A stretch of DNA of 64,000 nucleotides from Syncephalis fuscata (lineage: Eukaryota > Zoopagomycota > Zoopagomycetes > Zoopagales > Piptocephalidaceae): the NCBI GenBank assembly GCA_025786725.1, contig JAHLTZ010000001.1:1-64000 (forward strand), written 5' to 3'. The notes under the pieces were generated by a model that had not been told where the DNA came from, did not search any database, and saw only the letters and a program-made list of their open reading frames with translations. Positions within the stretch are counted from its first letter, which is position 1, and the number at the start of each line of letters is the position of its first letter. The translations under genes and the position numbers were made by a program. Below are positions 11,311-24,623 of this stretch, piece by piece.

Positions 11311-14123
11311 TTAGATTTGTTCAACAATAAATGAAGAATCTGAGCCAAGCATTTCCATTGCATAGATAGCATTGGCCAGACAAGTGTCCGAGTCACTAAA
11401 GCTTCGATTGGTAGTAGGTGCTGGCGTACTAGTATCGGCACCACTGCTTTCATCTCGACTTTCATACTCGCTTGTAAACTCATTGGAGATGTCCTCGTGC
11501 TCGTTATCATCGGCGGCCATGTAGCCTGTTTCCACGCTTTGATTCAAAAGTGGATTAAATGACAAAAGAATCTCGGGCATTTCTTCGCCTTCAGTATCCT
11601 CGACTACAACGTCTGGAATCGAGATTTGTGTAGCGTTGGCGGAAAAATAAGACATAATTGTATTATCGGATAAAACATTAGACGGGTCTTCTACCAATGC
11701 TTCCTCCGGCTCGCGAATGAAACTGGTAATAACATTTGAAGTAATTGAGCTGGTATCAATAGCACGTGGTTTAGACCGATAAGCGTGTGGAGTTATTGGG
11801 GCATTTGATGTCCACGAATTACGTGAACTTTCCGGCTCGTAACGATAGATCCGTGCTGAAGCGGGAAGTAAAGCAGGCGCATGGCCTTGCGGCTGATGAC
11901 TACGCGATAGCATCGACGATGGGGCGACCGAGGCTTGATTTGCAAGTGATTGATCAGTAGATGAGCCATATGAACAGGAAAGGTCTTGCCGTGTTTCACA
12001 TGGCAGCGTACTAGTTGTTTGACTTGTATCCACAAGATAGATAGGTGGCAATCTAGTCTGTTCCAAACTAGCACGTGGCATATTTTGCTGCTGAGCATAG
12101 TTTACTCTTGGTGGCGGTGTCGCATCATCCAAAGCAATCGATACCATGCTGAGATCTTCTTCGTTGTCAGAAGATTGGCTGTTTTTGTTACTTTCGGCCA
12201 AATTATTGGTAATAGTATAGTGGGGATGTGTAGGTGCTTTAGAAAGTGTCGACGAAGTTTGCTGATTCTCTGAATTTTCAGATACACGGTCCATTGGCGT
12301 AAGATGTCCGTACGATTGGGAATTACGTGAGAAATAAGAAGGCGGCTCACTAGGTACAGCCTCATTATGTACTTGACGCATGGTAGATGGCAAAGAAGTC
12401 GTGCGGCGTCGAGGTTCCGAGTATGATCGAGATGATAGCGATGACTCAATAGAACGGTCAGTTGGGTTCATTACACGCAGTAGACTCATGTGGCGTGCCT
12501 GTGCCGGAGAAACACATCCATTAAGAGCAATGGCTGATGCTAGCATGGCCGATTGATGAGCAGTGTAAAAAGAGGCATCATCGTCAAGGGCGACCATACC
12601 AGTTGGTCTTGCCTCTTTGACTCCATTGTACAAATCATATTTACGTGCATAGTACAGATAACGCTGGGGTAGGACATAGATCATAAGCATTTCCAACAAC
12701 AATGTGGCAATTGCTGATAATAAAAGAATGATACACAAATAAATTAATAGTGTAACAAAGCTAAATTGGCCAAAGCTTCCAGTTTGTTGGAAAATAATGC
12801 GAATACTTTGGTAATAGATGGATAGTTAGAAATCAATGTATTAATTATAGTATCAATGAATAACTCACCCTTTGCGTCTAATCTCAGTCACCGTTTGAGC
12901 CGATGTGGGCACTACTTCAACACGATCAGCTTTCATACCGCTGGCCACCTCTACTTGATAAGAATACAATACTTTTTTGTTTTTAGCAAATATATTGGAT
13001 TGATTTTGATAGTCAATGTAAACAGTCAAAACAAGACCATTCTTTCTCGTGTTTTCTATTATAGTGGTCATTAATATTTGAATAATCCAGTAGAACAAAT
13101 AACTTACCATCCAATGATGCTTTGGCTGCCTTCAAAAGCGAATTAATCGATACTTTATTTGACCGTGAGGTTACTGTATTATCAGTGTTGTTTCCTAAAA
13201 TATTATCTTTGGCACCGAAATACTCCAAAAGTTTTAAATCTCCACTGGATTCATCTTTAGAAACCAGTGATCCATCTAGTTGGTATGAATTAAATATCTG
13301 ATTGGTCATTCGATTGCGTATCGTGTGTTCAAGAAGAATCTACAAAGGTTATTGTATAAATATTAGCAATAATAAAAAATATCCACTAAACCAATCCTAC
13401 CGTGTAATTGTCAATAAGGCCAATATAGTAGGAGATCGGCTGACTCATGTTACGGTCGTAGGCACAATCTGAATTACCCTTTAAATTAACTGTAAGTTGA
13501 GGCGAGCTTTGGCTACGCAAGGCGGCTACAGACTGATTTCCTGCCAACAAAGGACGTGTGGATGACAAACAATTGGGACTTATCGTATAGGTATCAAAAG
13601 TGACCGAAGTACTAATAAATAATTCCTGACTACCTGTATCCTGAGTACTAAATGATAGTTAGAAATATAGAGTGACTCGTTTATAAGTTGTATACATACG
13701 CAATTTGATTTGTTGACCAGTAAACACAAGAACGGTTTTGATTGCAGAAAGGATCAGTATTTTTAAAAGCATCGGTCAATTCAAGTGAAGACCGAACTGC
13801 ACCTAATTAAATAATTTCAAGCATCAATGCCGATAATTGCTTTGCACAATAATCACTTACCTGGCACTGGCCGTTCATAGACATTGTATCGTTCGTTAAT
13901 TAATAAATCGCAAATGATAAACGTTCCGATCGTGGCAAGCATAAGCAGTCGCAACACGCCCAAACGGCGATCACGGATCTGTACCATTTTCTTCGTATTG
14001 TAACTATGATTTATAAAGTTATTACAATAGCCTATTTTGGTATTTATTAAATACATTATTTCCTACTTACGAAAAAATACCGTCCCAATCCCATCCACCC
14101 AAACGATCAGCAATAGATACCAT
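11311..14123 (-). CDS. P2X receptor-like cation channel A
   Basis: By family this is a trimeric ATP-gated cation channel with two membrane segments. Exons are 14123-14071, 14003-13861, 13802-13700, 13647-13401, 13339-13108, 13055-12869 and 12805-11311, giving 819 aa with no frame break. The start MVSIADRLGGWDWDGIF leads into the conserved N-terminal Y-x-T-x-K motif (YNTKK). TM1 is about residues 32-53. The ectodomain has four cysteines, the first two spaced C-x5-C. A GIRIIFQQTGSFGQF segment precedes TM2 (about 337-365), and YYARK after TM2 fits the Y-x3-K motif. The KxKG ATP-binding motif expected after TM1 is not visible. A Ser-rich cytosolic tail of about 440 residues is far longer than in most P2X proteins. 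It is a paralogue of P2X-B at 40159-41719. Confidence 0.9.
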
Positions 14124-15136
14124 TTTAAGAGAAAAAAAAACAATAATAGACACACTGAAATAAACAGATAGAAGTTGATGTACAACAATACACGCGTATG
14201 CAAAGAGCTATCAAAGCAAATACAATAAACAATAAAGCCTACGAGAAATGATCGACCAGCGACCAAATAAATTTGTAATATGACGTGCAAAGCAGCGAAC
14301 AAGGTTTAGAAAACGGAAGGCAAGTAGAAAGATGGAGAGGTAGATGGATAGAACGAGAGAGAGAGGAGAGAGGAGAGAGGAGAGAGGAGAGAGGAGAGAA
14401 GTAGTAGTAACAAAGGAAAGTTAGGATAAAAGAAAGCGAGTCTTTGCAAATACACAAGAGATAAATGTACGATGCTCGACAGTAGACAGGTAGACGGGTA
14501 AACCTGTTGAATATAGAGCCGCGTGATTCACAGCAAATGTCTTCAAATGCACGCATGCAGTTTCAAGACAGCAGTACCGCATGCTGCTTTATTGTCATCA
14601 TTGCCTGTTAAACAATGCCACTCTTTCATATGTTGTGACACCATGATTCCAAACAAGGATGCTTTTTGCCATGCAGGTTATGCGTTTATTCAAGTCCTTA
14701 TATTTCATGCTAGTCCGTCTATGACTTTACCTGATTAAACAAAGTTTTAATAGCAACCATTGCTTAAGATTATGTTCAATCGCAATTTATTGCTTTCCTT
14801 TTTATTTAAATTAGTAGTATTTTTGTCACTTAAGGAATTTAATATGATTTGATGGCTAAATGACTAAATTTAATAAAATTTAATCTATTGAATATGATGA
14901 TGGGTAGTGAGTGACATTAAAGTTTAAAATATGCATTATCATAGATTCATTATTCAGTATGCATATATTCTTTATCCATCCATATATTACTTTACTATTC
15001 ATATTATACCTGTATTTCATTACTAATAATATTATGAATTAAGTTTGAATCATTTTTACAAAAGTTAAATATAATTTATATCATAGCAACACAATAAACG
15101 AAAGTTTAACACTATGGACTGGAGCGACATCTACCA
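14124..15136. other. Intergenic region with GA-rich run
   Basis: This spacer lies between the P2X-A start and the GCP2 3' end. A purine-rich (GAGAGAG) low-complexity tract spans about 14352-14399. Open frames at 14239-14556 are pyrimidine-tract artefacts on the other strand. No gene is seen. Confidence 0.6.
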
Positions 15137-18100
15137 TTAAGCAATGGTGTTTTCGTATTCATCAACTCGGAATTGTAAACGAACGAGTAAATAGGTAAAT
15201 TCAGGTGTTTCGGTCGTGGTACTATAATTAAGCTGCTCGCAAAGCTCACTTAGTAGCTCGTTGAATTGAATTTCCCGCCGTTGTAAAAGTACATCTTGCT
15301 GCTCGAACCATTCATGAGTAGGAACTATGGGTGCAGAATTTGGTGTAGCGGGGGTCAATTTACGCGCATATCGATCTACGTACGATGCAAATGCTTCACA
15401 GTTCCTCATCATTTTACTATACGTCTATTAAACAAATTAGCTAATAGTTTTGGATAAACTATCGATTTACCTTAAGTAATGTTGCATTAGTAAGCATACA
15501 TCCTTTAAGACAAGTATCGATATAATCGAGATGAAGCGTCATTAATTCATCAACAATATTAACCTTAACCATATCGATTATTAACAATAATAGCTCCGTT
15601 TTTTCTTCTTGTCACCTACCTCTTTTAGCTGCTTCTCTAATTGGCGCCAACTCGGCTCGATCACTTCAGTACATACATAAGAGGTGAACTGTTGCACAAA
15701 CCACAGCATTCGACTACGTAGAGCAAATACGCGAGCATTCCATCGAGCCCGTTCACGTAGTCGCCACGCCGGTCCACGCGCATGCTCCTGCCAAACATGA
15801 CAAAGTAATCGTTCAATATGTTTCACTTGGAATAAATGTCGGAATAAAAGCTGATATTTGGTAATTGCTCGATGTGATATAATTAACGAAAGTGGAAATG
15901 CTACTTGATAATTTAACGAAAAGGCTTCAATACCGGTCAAATTCCTATCATCATTTGTATTGGATGGCGCCATGGCCAATAAAGGATCAGATCTCTCGGT
16001 GCCGCCTTGTCCATTCATCAATTCATCTTCAACTTGTCCTAATGCCAAATGACTAAGCACATTAGTGGCAAAGGTAGCATCGTTATCATCGGCACCCTCG
16101 GCTGTTCGACCCATTACTCGTAGTAGACCATCAACTAGTCGACGACGATTCAACTCCACCTTTAATTCTTCTTTGTATGGATCTAAAGCAGTGGTTGCCG
16201 ATGTACGCAGCACCAGTTCAAGCAGTGATTGAAGTTTTGTGATAGATGTGTCATGAGCCGGCTGTCGTAGTTCTTCGGCAGCCAGATCAAGAAAATGGGT
16301 AAGAAAATCGCATTGATCAAGTAAAAAGTACCGCTTAATAGATCTATTACCATGATATATTACGCATCAAATAATATAATGTTAAATCAAATACCTTAAA
16401 CGACCGTGTAAATTGTGCTCTTTTAATAACATATTTAATAAAGTACGATTAGAATAGCTATATGCTGCTTCAATCGTGCGTAGATATCTGTTAATAGTAT
16501 GATTAATAGCCATTAACAGTCATAACAGCTATTAACACTTACCGAACACCGTTTAGAGCCCGCATTACTTCTCCTTTGGCCGCGGCTAATGTAGCACCAT
16601 CCTTTAGATCTACACCTTGTTCAAGTTCTTCCATTCGTTCATTGGTCGCAATTGATATGCCACACTCTCGAATGACATTCAAGTACTTTCCCGCCAACAA
16701 AATCTTCATCTTTAATGGCTCTAAAAAGGCTGGTACAGCCATATCACGCAATACATAACGCTTCTCCCAATATGTAATCAAACAAAAACAATACAGTTAA
16801 GTCTATTACTATATATCAATCAACCAGTATATACCTATACATATACATATACATATATACATATACATCTAAAGGATATTCATCGAGTAGATCGGGCCGA
16901 GTTGCATCACCTCGTCGTAAATCACGCCGCTCTTGTACCATAAACTCATCATAGGGATCTCTAATCTCCCCATGACGGATCCATGCATCTAACATGCCGA
17001 AATATGGCACTGAAGCGCGTTCTAATAAATGCGAATACAGTTTACGTGTTGTATCATCGCTATATAATATATGGTGTATCAGCAAGAATACTATTTAATC
17101 TACATTTATACTTACCCGCATAGTCTTAACATCCGTTCTGCCAATTTGCCTAATACACCACCACCCTTGGCACGTAATGGTAGAAATACTTCATTCTCTG
17201 CCACTGATGTACGTGTATCTTGATACTCTTCAGTAGTAGTGGCCCGTGCCAATGCATGCACCAATGCACCCAATGCCGCCATGGTACGTAATGATAGGTG
17301 GGCGTGGTACCACAATTTCTGTACAGTAAATTGGCAAGATGGATCACGAAAATCACGCTCTAATTGAGCAATAAGTATTAAATATTCCTATGTAGTAATT
17401 AGTATATTAAATATCATAAATAATACCTATATACATATTTATATACATATATGTATTACATAACACTAATTACCTTCAACATTTCTCGAATAGCTGCACA
17501 TAATGCATGATTGACCAGTCCATATTCAAACTTTGTTCTTGAATCAATAAACGATTGAATAGTCACATAATGTGAGGCCAGCGGTAATACACGACATACA
17601 ATGTCTTTTAATGATGGATCTATTAAACGAATATAAGTAACATTAATATAAATCCTCTATATATCAATTACCAAGTGTATCATCTACATCAAATGTAGCA
17701 CGTTGTAAATCTTCTTCTTCTCCTTCATCAGTTATCATATCAATATATTTCCCTTCAATGCCCTATTATAATACATATATCAATATATCAATATACTAAT
17801 ATATATATTAGTATAAATAATTCTATTACCATCATAACATAAAGTAAATCATCAATAATGGCTTGTTCCTGTAGATGCACCGGTAATGTACCAATAGATA
17901 ACTCCTCTTCTGTATTAAAACCCTATATCAATATTAATATTGAATACTATTAACATTAAATATTTTATTTCTATTTACCTCGTTGGGTAATCGACGCATA
18001 CGTGATTGTAAGGGCGAACAAGTAAATCCAGCTGAATCTTTAACTGCACCTTTAATCTTGGCTTGTGCTCCTGGTGTAAGTCCTTATAACAATACATTAT

Positions 18101-18523
18101 TATTATAGTTACTTAATATATATATATATATATACCAATGATATCCACTATAATCTACTTACGAGGTGCTCCTTTGTATTTACCACCAGAAACAGCCCGT
18201 GTTGTTTGAAATAGTGTCGCCGTTACTTTCTCTAAATCAAATGGTTGTGCACCTGCTGGATATGAAGTACGTACACCACCTGTTCGACTATAAATACCAC
18301 CACTAGCCCGATTGGCGGCAATATAGCCACCGGTTAAATCAATAGGCAGCTCATTAGGATCACTTTCGCCTAGTGTAGCTAGATTTGCTGTAATCTAGTT
18401 CATAATATTAGACTATTAACAAATAGTAACTATAAGGCTTACTTTATTTAAACGCGTCTCGTCTAAAGGTCGTCGAGGTCGCCCAGCTGACGTGGAACGA
18501 CCCGCTAACGGTGAACCATCCAT
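15137..18523 (-). CDS. TUBGCP2: Gamma-tubulin complex component 2 (Spc97/GCP2)
   Basis: This is a subunit of the gamma-tubulin small complex that nucleates microtubules at the spindle pole body or centrosome. Thirteen exons keep frame throughout: 18523-18443, 18394-18163, 18082-17979, 17922-17830, 17762-17672, 17619-17474, 17387-17116, 17059-16880, 16773-16543, 16487-16395, 16343-15620, 15563-15471 and 15424-15137, giving 875 aa. GCP2-specific blocks include LPVHLQEQAIIDDLLYVMM, FEYGLVNHALCAAIREMLK, DPYDEFMVQE, LLAGKYLNVIRECG, IKRYFLLDQCDFLTHFLDLA and the GRIP2 segment NYQVAFPLSLIISHRAITKY. The intron between exons 8 and 9 is AT-AC, U12-type; only that splice joins the expected DEYWEKRYVL. 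The gene shares a 580-bp divergent promoter with the Lcb3-type phosphatase. Confidence 0.96.
16774..16879 (-). other. U12-type AT-AC intron in GCP2
   Basis: On the minus strand the exon ends GATGA and the intron begins ATATCCTTTAG, an exact match to the minor-spliceosome donor ATATCCTTT. It ends TTGATTAC, with AC as the terminal dinucleotide. A CTTAAC branch-site core lies about 22 nt before the end (16796-16801). Splicing here yields DEYWEKRY, the conserved GCP2 sequence. No GT-AG choice in the interval gives this frame. The intron is 106 nt. Confidence 0.88.
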
Positions 18524-19103
18524 CAAGTGTGGTTATTACTATTGCTATTACCAGTGGTTATAAAAATAAATAGTAGTAGTAGTAGTATCTACAGACGCGT
18601 CATAAAAGCGAATAGATATAACAATGTTATAGAATAGACTTGATTATCGCTATAGATCCAAACCATAAACAAAAACAACTGTAAAAGAATATATGGCTGA
18701 TGTACTATTGAATAAGTGAGTGAGTAAATTAATGGCTACCAAGGAACCCGTATTATTGTTGTTTTATTTGCACGATCATTTAAGACTGGCTTCTTTATAT
18801 TACAATAAATAGATTATAGATATTGGTATTTGTGCTACAAACAATTGAGTCTTTTTATATATATTCTAAAGTAAACTATTACTCTATTCTCTAATAGATA
18901 GATATTAATAAAATATCTAAAGTGGAATGAAAACGGCAACTCAAATTAAAAAAGCCGATGAACACACTCACACTAAACGCGACTCTTTCTTATTATTAAC
19001 AACACTTTGCTTATTTCAACTTGTTAGTTGATTGTCTAACTATTAGCTTAATTGAGGGATCCTTTTAAATTGTTATTCTTGTTATTAATAGTTTGTATTT
19101 TGT
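18524..19103. promoter_or_regulatory. Divergent promoter region GCP2 / sphingoid-base phosphatase
   Basis: This 580-bp AT-rich spacer separates two genes that start in opposite directions, so it must hold both promoters. A short GTA/TAG run lies near 18560-18580. No specific binding site can be named. Confidence 0.5.
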
Positions 19104-20886
19104 ATGGCCGCCTCTCCAACAGCTGTAACGGCCACGCGAGCCGAAGCAGTGGGTCGTAATGGATTCCACAATGATATGTTACCACCATGGCGACTTAGTC
19201 TACGAAGTCTCTTTCTAAAGGCTATCCATGCTGAACAGCCCCTACTCATTTGGCTACAGGTAAACACTACTAGAATACAGATATCATATAGATAGATATC
19301 ATATAGACAGACAGATAGACAGATAGATAGATAGATAAATAGTCTTACCGTTCATACTAGAAACACTATCGTACGCCAAACCGTGATTTATTCTTTACTT
19401 ATACTACTAACTTGGGCACTCATACCTTCTTTCTACTTACTATTCCCGTATTATTTTGGTGTGGCTTTGCCGAAGTGGGTCGTGGGTAAGTATATAATAT
19501 ATATAATATATGTTGTTACTTAACTATGTTATAGATTGGCTATTGTTATGACATTGGGTGTATTTATGACTGGCCTGGCTAAGGTATTCTATAATACATA
19601 TAATACACTCTATAGTAATAACATTATTTACACAGGATCTATTATGTTTGCCAAGACCGCTTTCACCGCCTATTCATCAATTAACGTTTTCCAAGTCACA
19701 TCAACTAGAGTATGGATTTCCATCTACACATACGGCCAATGCTGTCTCTATTGGTCTATTTCTTCTGGCCCAGATCGATCAACGATGGCCCTATGATCCA
19801 CAACACTGGGTCATAAATGTAGATCGATTAATGGTACAGGCTCTAGTGTGGCTCTATATGACAAGTGTTTCATTTGGTCGTCTCTATTGTGGCATGCATG
19901 GTTTAGTGGATGTGGGTGCAGGATTTGTTATTGGTATTAGCGTCTATGAGTTTTGGTATAGATGCTGGTCAGCGATTGAACTGTGGACTATGTCTAGTGG
20001 ATTAATAGGTAAATAACATGTCGTTTATTTAATGAATCTATTAATAATGTTGTATTCTAGTGCCTATTTCAGTTATTGCTCTATGTATTGGACTTATTGT
20101 ATTGCATCCTGATCCGGCTGAACCTTGTCCATGTATTGATGATAGGTGTGGATTGAATAGTAGATTACATAATGTTAATACTGATAACATGCTTAATTAG
20201 TATTGCGGTCATTGCTGTTGATATGGGACTATTAATAGCTACTTGGCATTATCCACAAATGATGCCCTATGTAACACCACAAGGCAGTATTCCATTCAAC
20301 TATGCTAAACTCGGATTAGTTGGCAGTATTGCCCGTATTGTATTGGGTAAGCTATTACAAGAGGTTGGTACATATTTACCATTGCTCATCTATCTACTAG
20401 GAGTATTGATTGTTTTTACATGGCGATTGGCCGTTAAATATACTTGTTACAAAGTATTGCCTCCGCTTTATCGGGCGGGTCGATTTCCATACCGTAAATT
20501 CTATACACCTGCATCGTATGTGTTTAATAACACGCCATTAACCAATCTAATTCATCTATACTAGATCCTATACTTATCCTCCATCAAGTGAAATTGAACG
20601 CTGTCCGTCTATTATCAATGTACCCTCTAAAGTAGTAGATCGAATGGGCACAAGTGAAGTAGATGTTATTCGTAGTAATAGCGATCTACATCAACGTCAA
20701 CATGAATCGAACAAGAAACAAGACACTTTAACAACAAATACAAATAACTCTACTATCCAAATGACTTGGACACCTAAACCGCGATATGACATCGATATTG
20801 TTACAAAGATTGTTGTCTATGCCGGGGTTGGTTGGTGGGCCATGGAGGGTGTGCCACTACTGTTTCCATATATTGGACTTAATTAA
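19104..20886 (+). CDS. Dihydrosphingosine/sphingosine 1-phosphate phosphatase (Lcb3 type)
   Basis: This ER membrane PAP2-superfamily enzyme dephosphorylates sphingoid-base 1-phosphates. Seven exons (19104-19259, 19361-19485, 19535-19583, 19636-20008, 20061-20145, 20201-20515, 20565-20886) give 474 aa. The phosphatase triad is complete: C1 K110-x6-RP (KDLLCLPRP), C2 PSTH at 139-142, and C3 with R192, H198 and D202 (GRLYCGMHGLVD). Before it, LGTHTFFLL and WCGF are Lcb3/YSR3/SGPP family blocks; after it, CPCIDDSIAVIAV matches the family's conserved CxCxDDS region. Multiple membrane segments are evident. The C-terminal YGLN-like end is hydrophobic and may be a last membrane helix. Confidence 0.95.
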
Positions 20887-20966
20887 TACATAAAGAATAT
20901 AATAATGAGCAATATGCATATACGTTTAAATCTATTTTATTAATTATAAACACTCTATATCAGATA

Positions 20967-21653
20967 CTAATAGACTTTAGCTTGCGTTACTGGTGATGGA
21001 GGTGTCTTATTACCATTACCATTGTTATTACTAGAACAGTATTTGTAGATGGTTTCTGTCCTGTTAGTTGATTCATACCATTAGGCGATTGAAGCTGTTT
21101 AACCTGAGATGGATTAGTGGGTGGATTATTAGTCGGTGGTACTGTGGCGGGTGTATTTTGTTTTTGTTCTTTGTTAACATTGTTGTTATTGTTAGTAAAT
21201 AGACCTTGGGATGTATTAGGCTGATTAGGTTGATTAGGTTGAGTGCCACTTTCTGTATCAGATTTCATTTGAGTATTTGCTTTGGCCACCGATTCTTTAG
21301 TTGACACTTCATTACGGGTCTGAAGTGGATTATTACGATGTCCATCATCATTAGATGATCGACAATGATTTGGATCGCCAATATGTGTATTCTTAGCACA
21401 AACTAGGCCTTGAGAGCATGTTTGTTTTATAACAACATTGTTTTTGGAACAGATTCGGTAGTTTGTTTTATCAATGCCTGTTCAATTATTAGTATTACAT
21501 TAATAATAGCTATTACGATTGCTACTTACAACCGAAAAATAACTCGGGTGTACCACATTTAGTGCCCACATCAGGAAGTTGTCCAAATACTGATCCAATA
21601 GAATGGCCACTTAATAACACAAGTGCCAATATTAGCCATGGTTGTTGAAACAT
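20967..21653 (-). CDS. Small secreted Cys-containing protein with Asn/Pro-rich tail
   Basis: No named family is certain. Exon 1 is 21653-21530 and exon 2 starts at 21477. A signal peptide (MFQQPWLILALVLLSGHSIG) precedes a compact six-cysteine region: KCGTPELFFGCID, YRICSKNNVVIKQTC, GLVCAK, NHC. The C...C...GLVCA pattern is like small fungal chitin/carbohydrate-binding modules such as CBM19, but that is tentative. The rest is Asn/Thr/Pro/Gln-rich, as in cell-wall proteins. In the frame as given the protein stops at 20987 with an uncharacteristic ITMVMVIRHLHHQ end. One lost base near 21045 would instead continue as CSSNNNGNGNKTPPSPVTQ and stop at 20967 (211 aa), which fits the composition better. 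Confidence 0.65.
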
Positions 21654-21720
21654 GTTAATAATAACTATAAACAGCTTGTAAAGTATAAGAATAGAATACT
21701 GCTATTGAATAGACTATGTT

Positions 21721-21768
<48 letters not shown>

Positions 21769-22670
21769 TCTGTATAGTAATCTATTATATAAACGCACTG
21801 TAGCTATACAATGAGTACAAGTAGAGTTAAACAAGCAAGCAGACCACAATAAGAAAGAAAGGAGAGCAGCAATAATGGCAAACTTGTTATTGTTCATATC
21901 CATTCATATCCACGCGGTTCAATTGCCTTTGATGCATACCTCGCATGCGTGTAACCATGATTGATCCAATAGTTGATAAGAACTATAGATATTTAGTTGT
22001 ATATCTATAAGCGTAATTTATATAAAGATACTATAATTGTAATTATAATAAAGAAGATTGTAATCAAATTGCGGAAGCTACTATACTTTGGCTTTCATTT
22101 TTATTTACTCATTTCACTTTTTCTCAACACTTTTAAATACAATTAAACACTTATTCAGCACTATAAATGTATAGTATTGCATCCAACATTAATTAATTCA
22201 TATGTAATTATTAATATAATAATGTAGTTAATTAGCTATCTTTATTATTGCTTCAATATATATATACATTGTTATTATAATATTAATTTTACATTATAAA
22301 TATGTCCAAAATACAATAATATAATATTAGAAAATAAAAGAGACCATTCAGATGCAACAACAACAAATGCAAAATGACATGGAATCGCAATCATATGGCT
22401 TTTATTAATATTCAATCAATCTTTCTATACATGGCCAACAACAATAATCCATTTCAACTGTTTCAAAGCAATCAAATAGTATGTTACATTATGTATCTAA
22501 ATTAATTTATTAACAATATTTTAATAAAAAGCAATATAGTTATGTTGCGTATAACAACATAATAGCCTCTATTAAAACGAATTTTACCTTGAGGACTCAA
22601 AACGTAAAGTAAAAATCTAATTTAGTTAACTGTCTTTTCTTTTTCTACTTATTGTTTTCTTCTATCCATT
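21654..22670. other. AT-rich divergent intergenic region with (TAA)n
   Basis: The region lies between two divergently starting genes. A TAA trinucleotide array of about 15 units spans roughly 21724-21768. No coding exon is seen. Confidence 0.65.
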
Positions 22671-23717
22671 ATGAGTCTCTGGGTTGATAAGTATAAGCCA
22701 AAGGAATTGGCTGCATTATCATGCCACTCGGCCTTGTCCTCTCAGCTTACACGTCTGGTATTATTGAAGCCTTTATATAAATATTAATTATTAATAATGA
22801 CGCGTTATAGGCCCAATCTAACGATTTACCTCACTTGTTATTCTATGGGCCTTCTGGCGGTGGTAAGAAGACGCGTATTCTGGCTGTATTACGCGAATTG
22901 TATGGACCAGGTGTTGAAAAGGTAAATAGCTATTGTATAAGCAATACAAATGACTAAATGTTTACGTCTATGTAGATCAAGCTTGACACGCGTACATTTA
23001 CCACGCCTTCAAACCGTACACTAAGTGTGGCTATTACATCAAGTCTATACCACCTAGAGGTAACGCCAAGGTGGGTAAAGTGCGTATTACGCCATTTAAG
23101 TACCACGATTGGCAATATAGAATAGCTAACTATAACATATAATATATACGTACAATATATTAACTATTTATTAGTGAGGTGGGCTTTTATGATCGGCTAG
23201 TAATCCAGGATTTGATTAAAGAAATTGCTCAAGCACCACAACTAAACGCACATGCCCATCGACGATTTAAAGGTAAATATATTTGTATTTGTATATTGTA
23301 TATTACTAAACTATATTTTGTTTTAGTTGTGGTCATTCACGAAGCGGATACATTAACTCGAGATGCGCAAACCGCACTACGTCGTACTATGGAACGATAT
23401 ACCAATAATCTACGTATTATTCTTTGTTGTAACACTACAAGTCGTATCATCTCTCCCATTCGTAGTCGATGTCTACTTATTCGTGTAGCCGCACCTTCTG
23501 AAGATGAGGTAGATTATATTATAGTAAAGCTATTTATAATATTAATATACATTTATAGATAAGTAAAGTGTTACAAGATGTGGCCAGTAAAGAGAATATT
23601 ACATTGCCTGATGCTTTGGCCAATCGAATTGCTCTTCAATCAGAACGCAATCTACGACGAGCTCTACTAATGTTTGAAGCAGTTTATTCACAAAATAAGT
23701 AAGTTGTATATCTATCG

Positions 23718-23748
<31 letters not shown>

Positions 23749-24274
23749 TTCATTTTATTGACTATTGATATAGCGATCAAGCATTAACAAGCAATCAAAC
23801 TATACCATTAGCAGACTGGCAGGAATATATTGAAGAATTGGCAGCAAGTATTGTACAGGAACAGACGCCACAACGGTCAGTATGATAATAAAACGATAAT
23901 ATATCGTGAATATTAATGGTACAACTACATAGATTACTTCAAGTACGTAGTAAATACTATGAACTTATTGCCCATTGTATTCCACCCAGCGTTATACTTA
24001 AAGTAATTAGCTATTCAGTAATAAGATCAACGTTTATACTAATTTTTATAATAGGAATTGGCATTTGCTTTAATGAAAAACGTTGATGATCAATTAAAAC
24101 CAGACATTATTACTCAAGCTGCCTTTTATGTAATTAATTAATTAATTAATTAATTAATAATATGTCAACTAATTAATTATATATTATTAGGACCATCGAC
24201 TACAATGTGGTCAAAAGGCCATCTTTCATTTAGAAGCATTTGCCGCACAGTTTATGAGTACATACAAACGGTAA
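22671..24274 (+). CDS. RFC3: Replication factor C subunit (human RFC3 / yeast Rfc5)
   Basis: This is a clamp-loader small subunit that loads PCNA for DNA replication and repair. Ten exons (22671-22757, 22811-22921, 22976-23070, 23175-23272, 23327-23508, 23559-23698, 23774-23875, 23933-24002, 24055-24129, 24191-24274) give 347 aa, close to the human 356. [19 protein letters not shown] is the family start, with the P-loop GPSGGGKKT next. [17 protein letters not shown] is specific to RFC3. Walker B is VVIHEAD and the SRC motif is present (RSRCLLIRV). The intron at 23699-23773 contains a CTA/ACT trinucleotide run. Human RFC3 and yeast Rfc5 are the same orthologue despite the numbering. Confidence 0.97.
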
Positions 24275-24623
24275 ATATACAATAGAATCAATTAAATCAA
24301 TACTAATTTATGTATATTAGTTATTTAATTGATTTCTATGGATAATTCATTCATTCATCTCTATCTCTAATTGTGTGTGTGTGTTTACTACAAGTTATTA
24401 AAGCTTTTATTTGAATTAATCATTGTTATTGTTATTATTAAATACTAAGATTGTTTTATTAATTGTTCTTTTTAATAGATTATTGGTTATTGGTTATTTA
24501 TCATTGTTGATAGTGCTATTATCACTATAATCGATTAATAGTGACATAGTATGAATACTAATAAGAATAGAAATAATGAATGAATAGATGGATGTATAAA
24601 TGATAGTAACTATAAGATGACAA
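24275..24623. other. Convergent 3' spacer RFC3 / FZO1
   Basis: Two genes end towards each other here. The spacer is AT-rich with a short GT run near 24374-24385. Nothing else is visible. Confidence 0.6.

Noticed and set aside
11793-12449. Antisense and out-of-frame reads in the P2X-A tail
   Set aside because: The tail frame is continuous with the channel; the others are shadows.
14239-14556. Possible Ser/Leu-rich small protein upstream of P2X-A
   Set aside because: It reads through a GA/CT low-complexity tract with no family match and no splice context.
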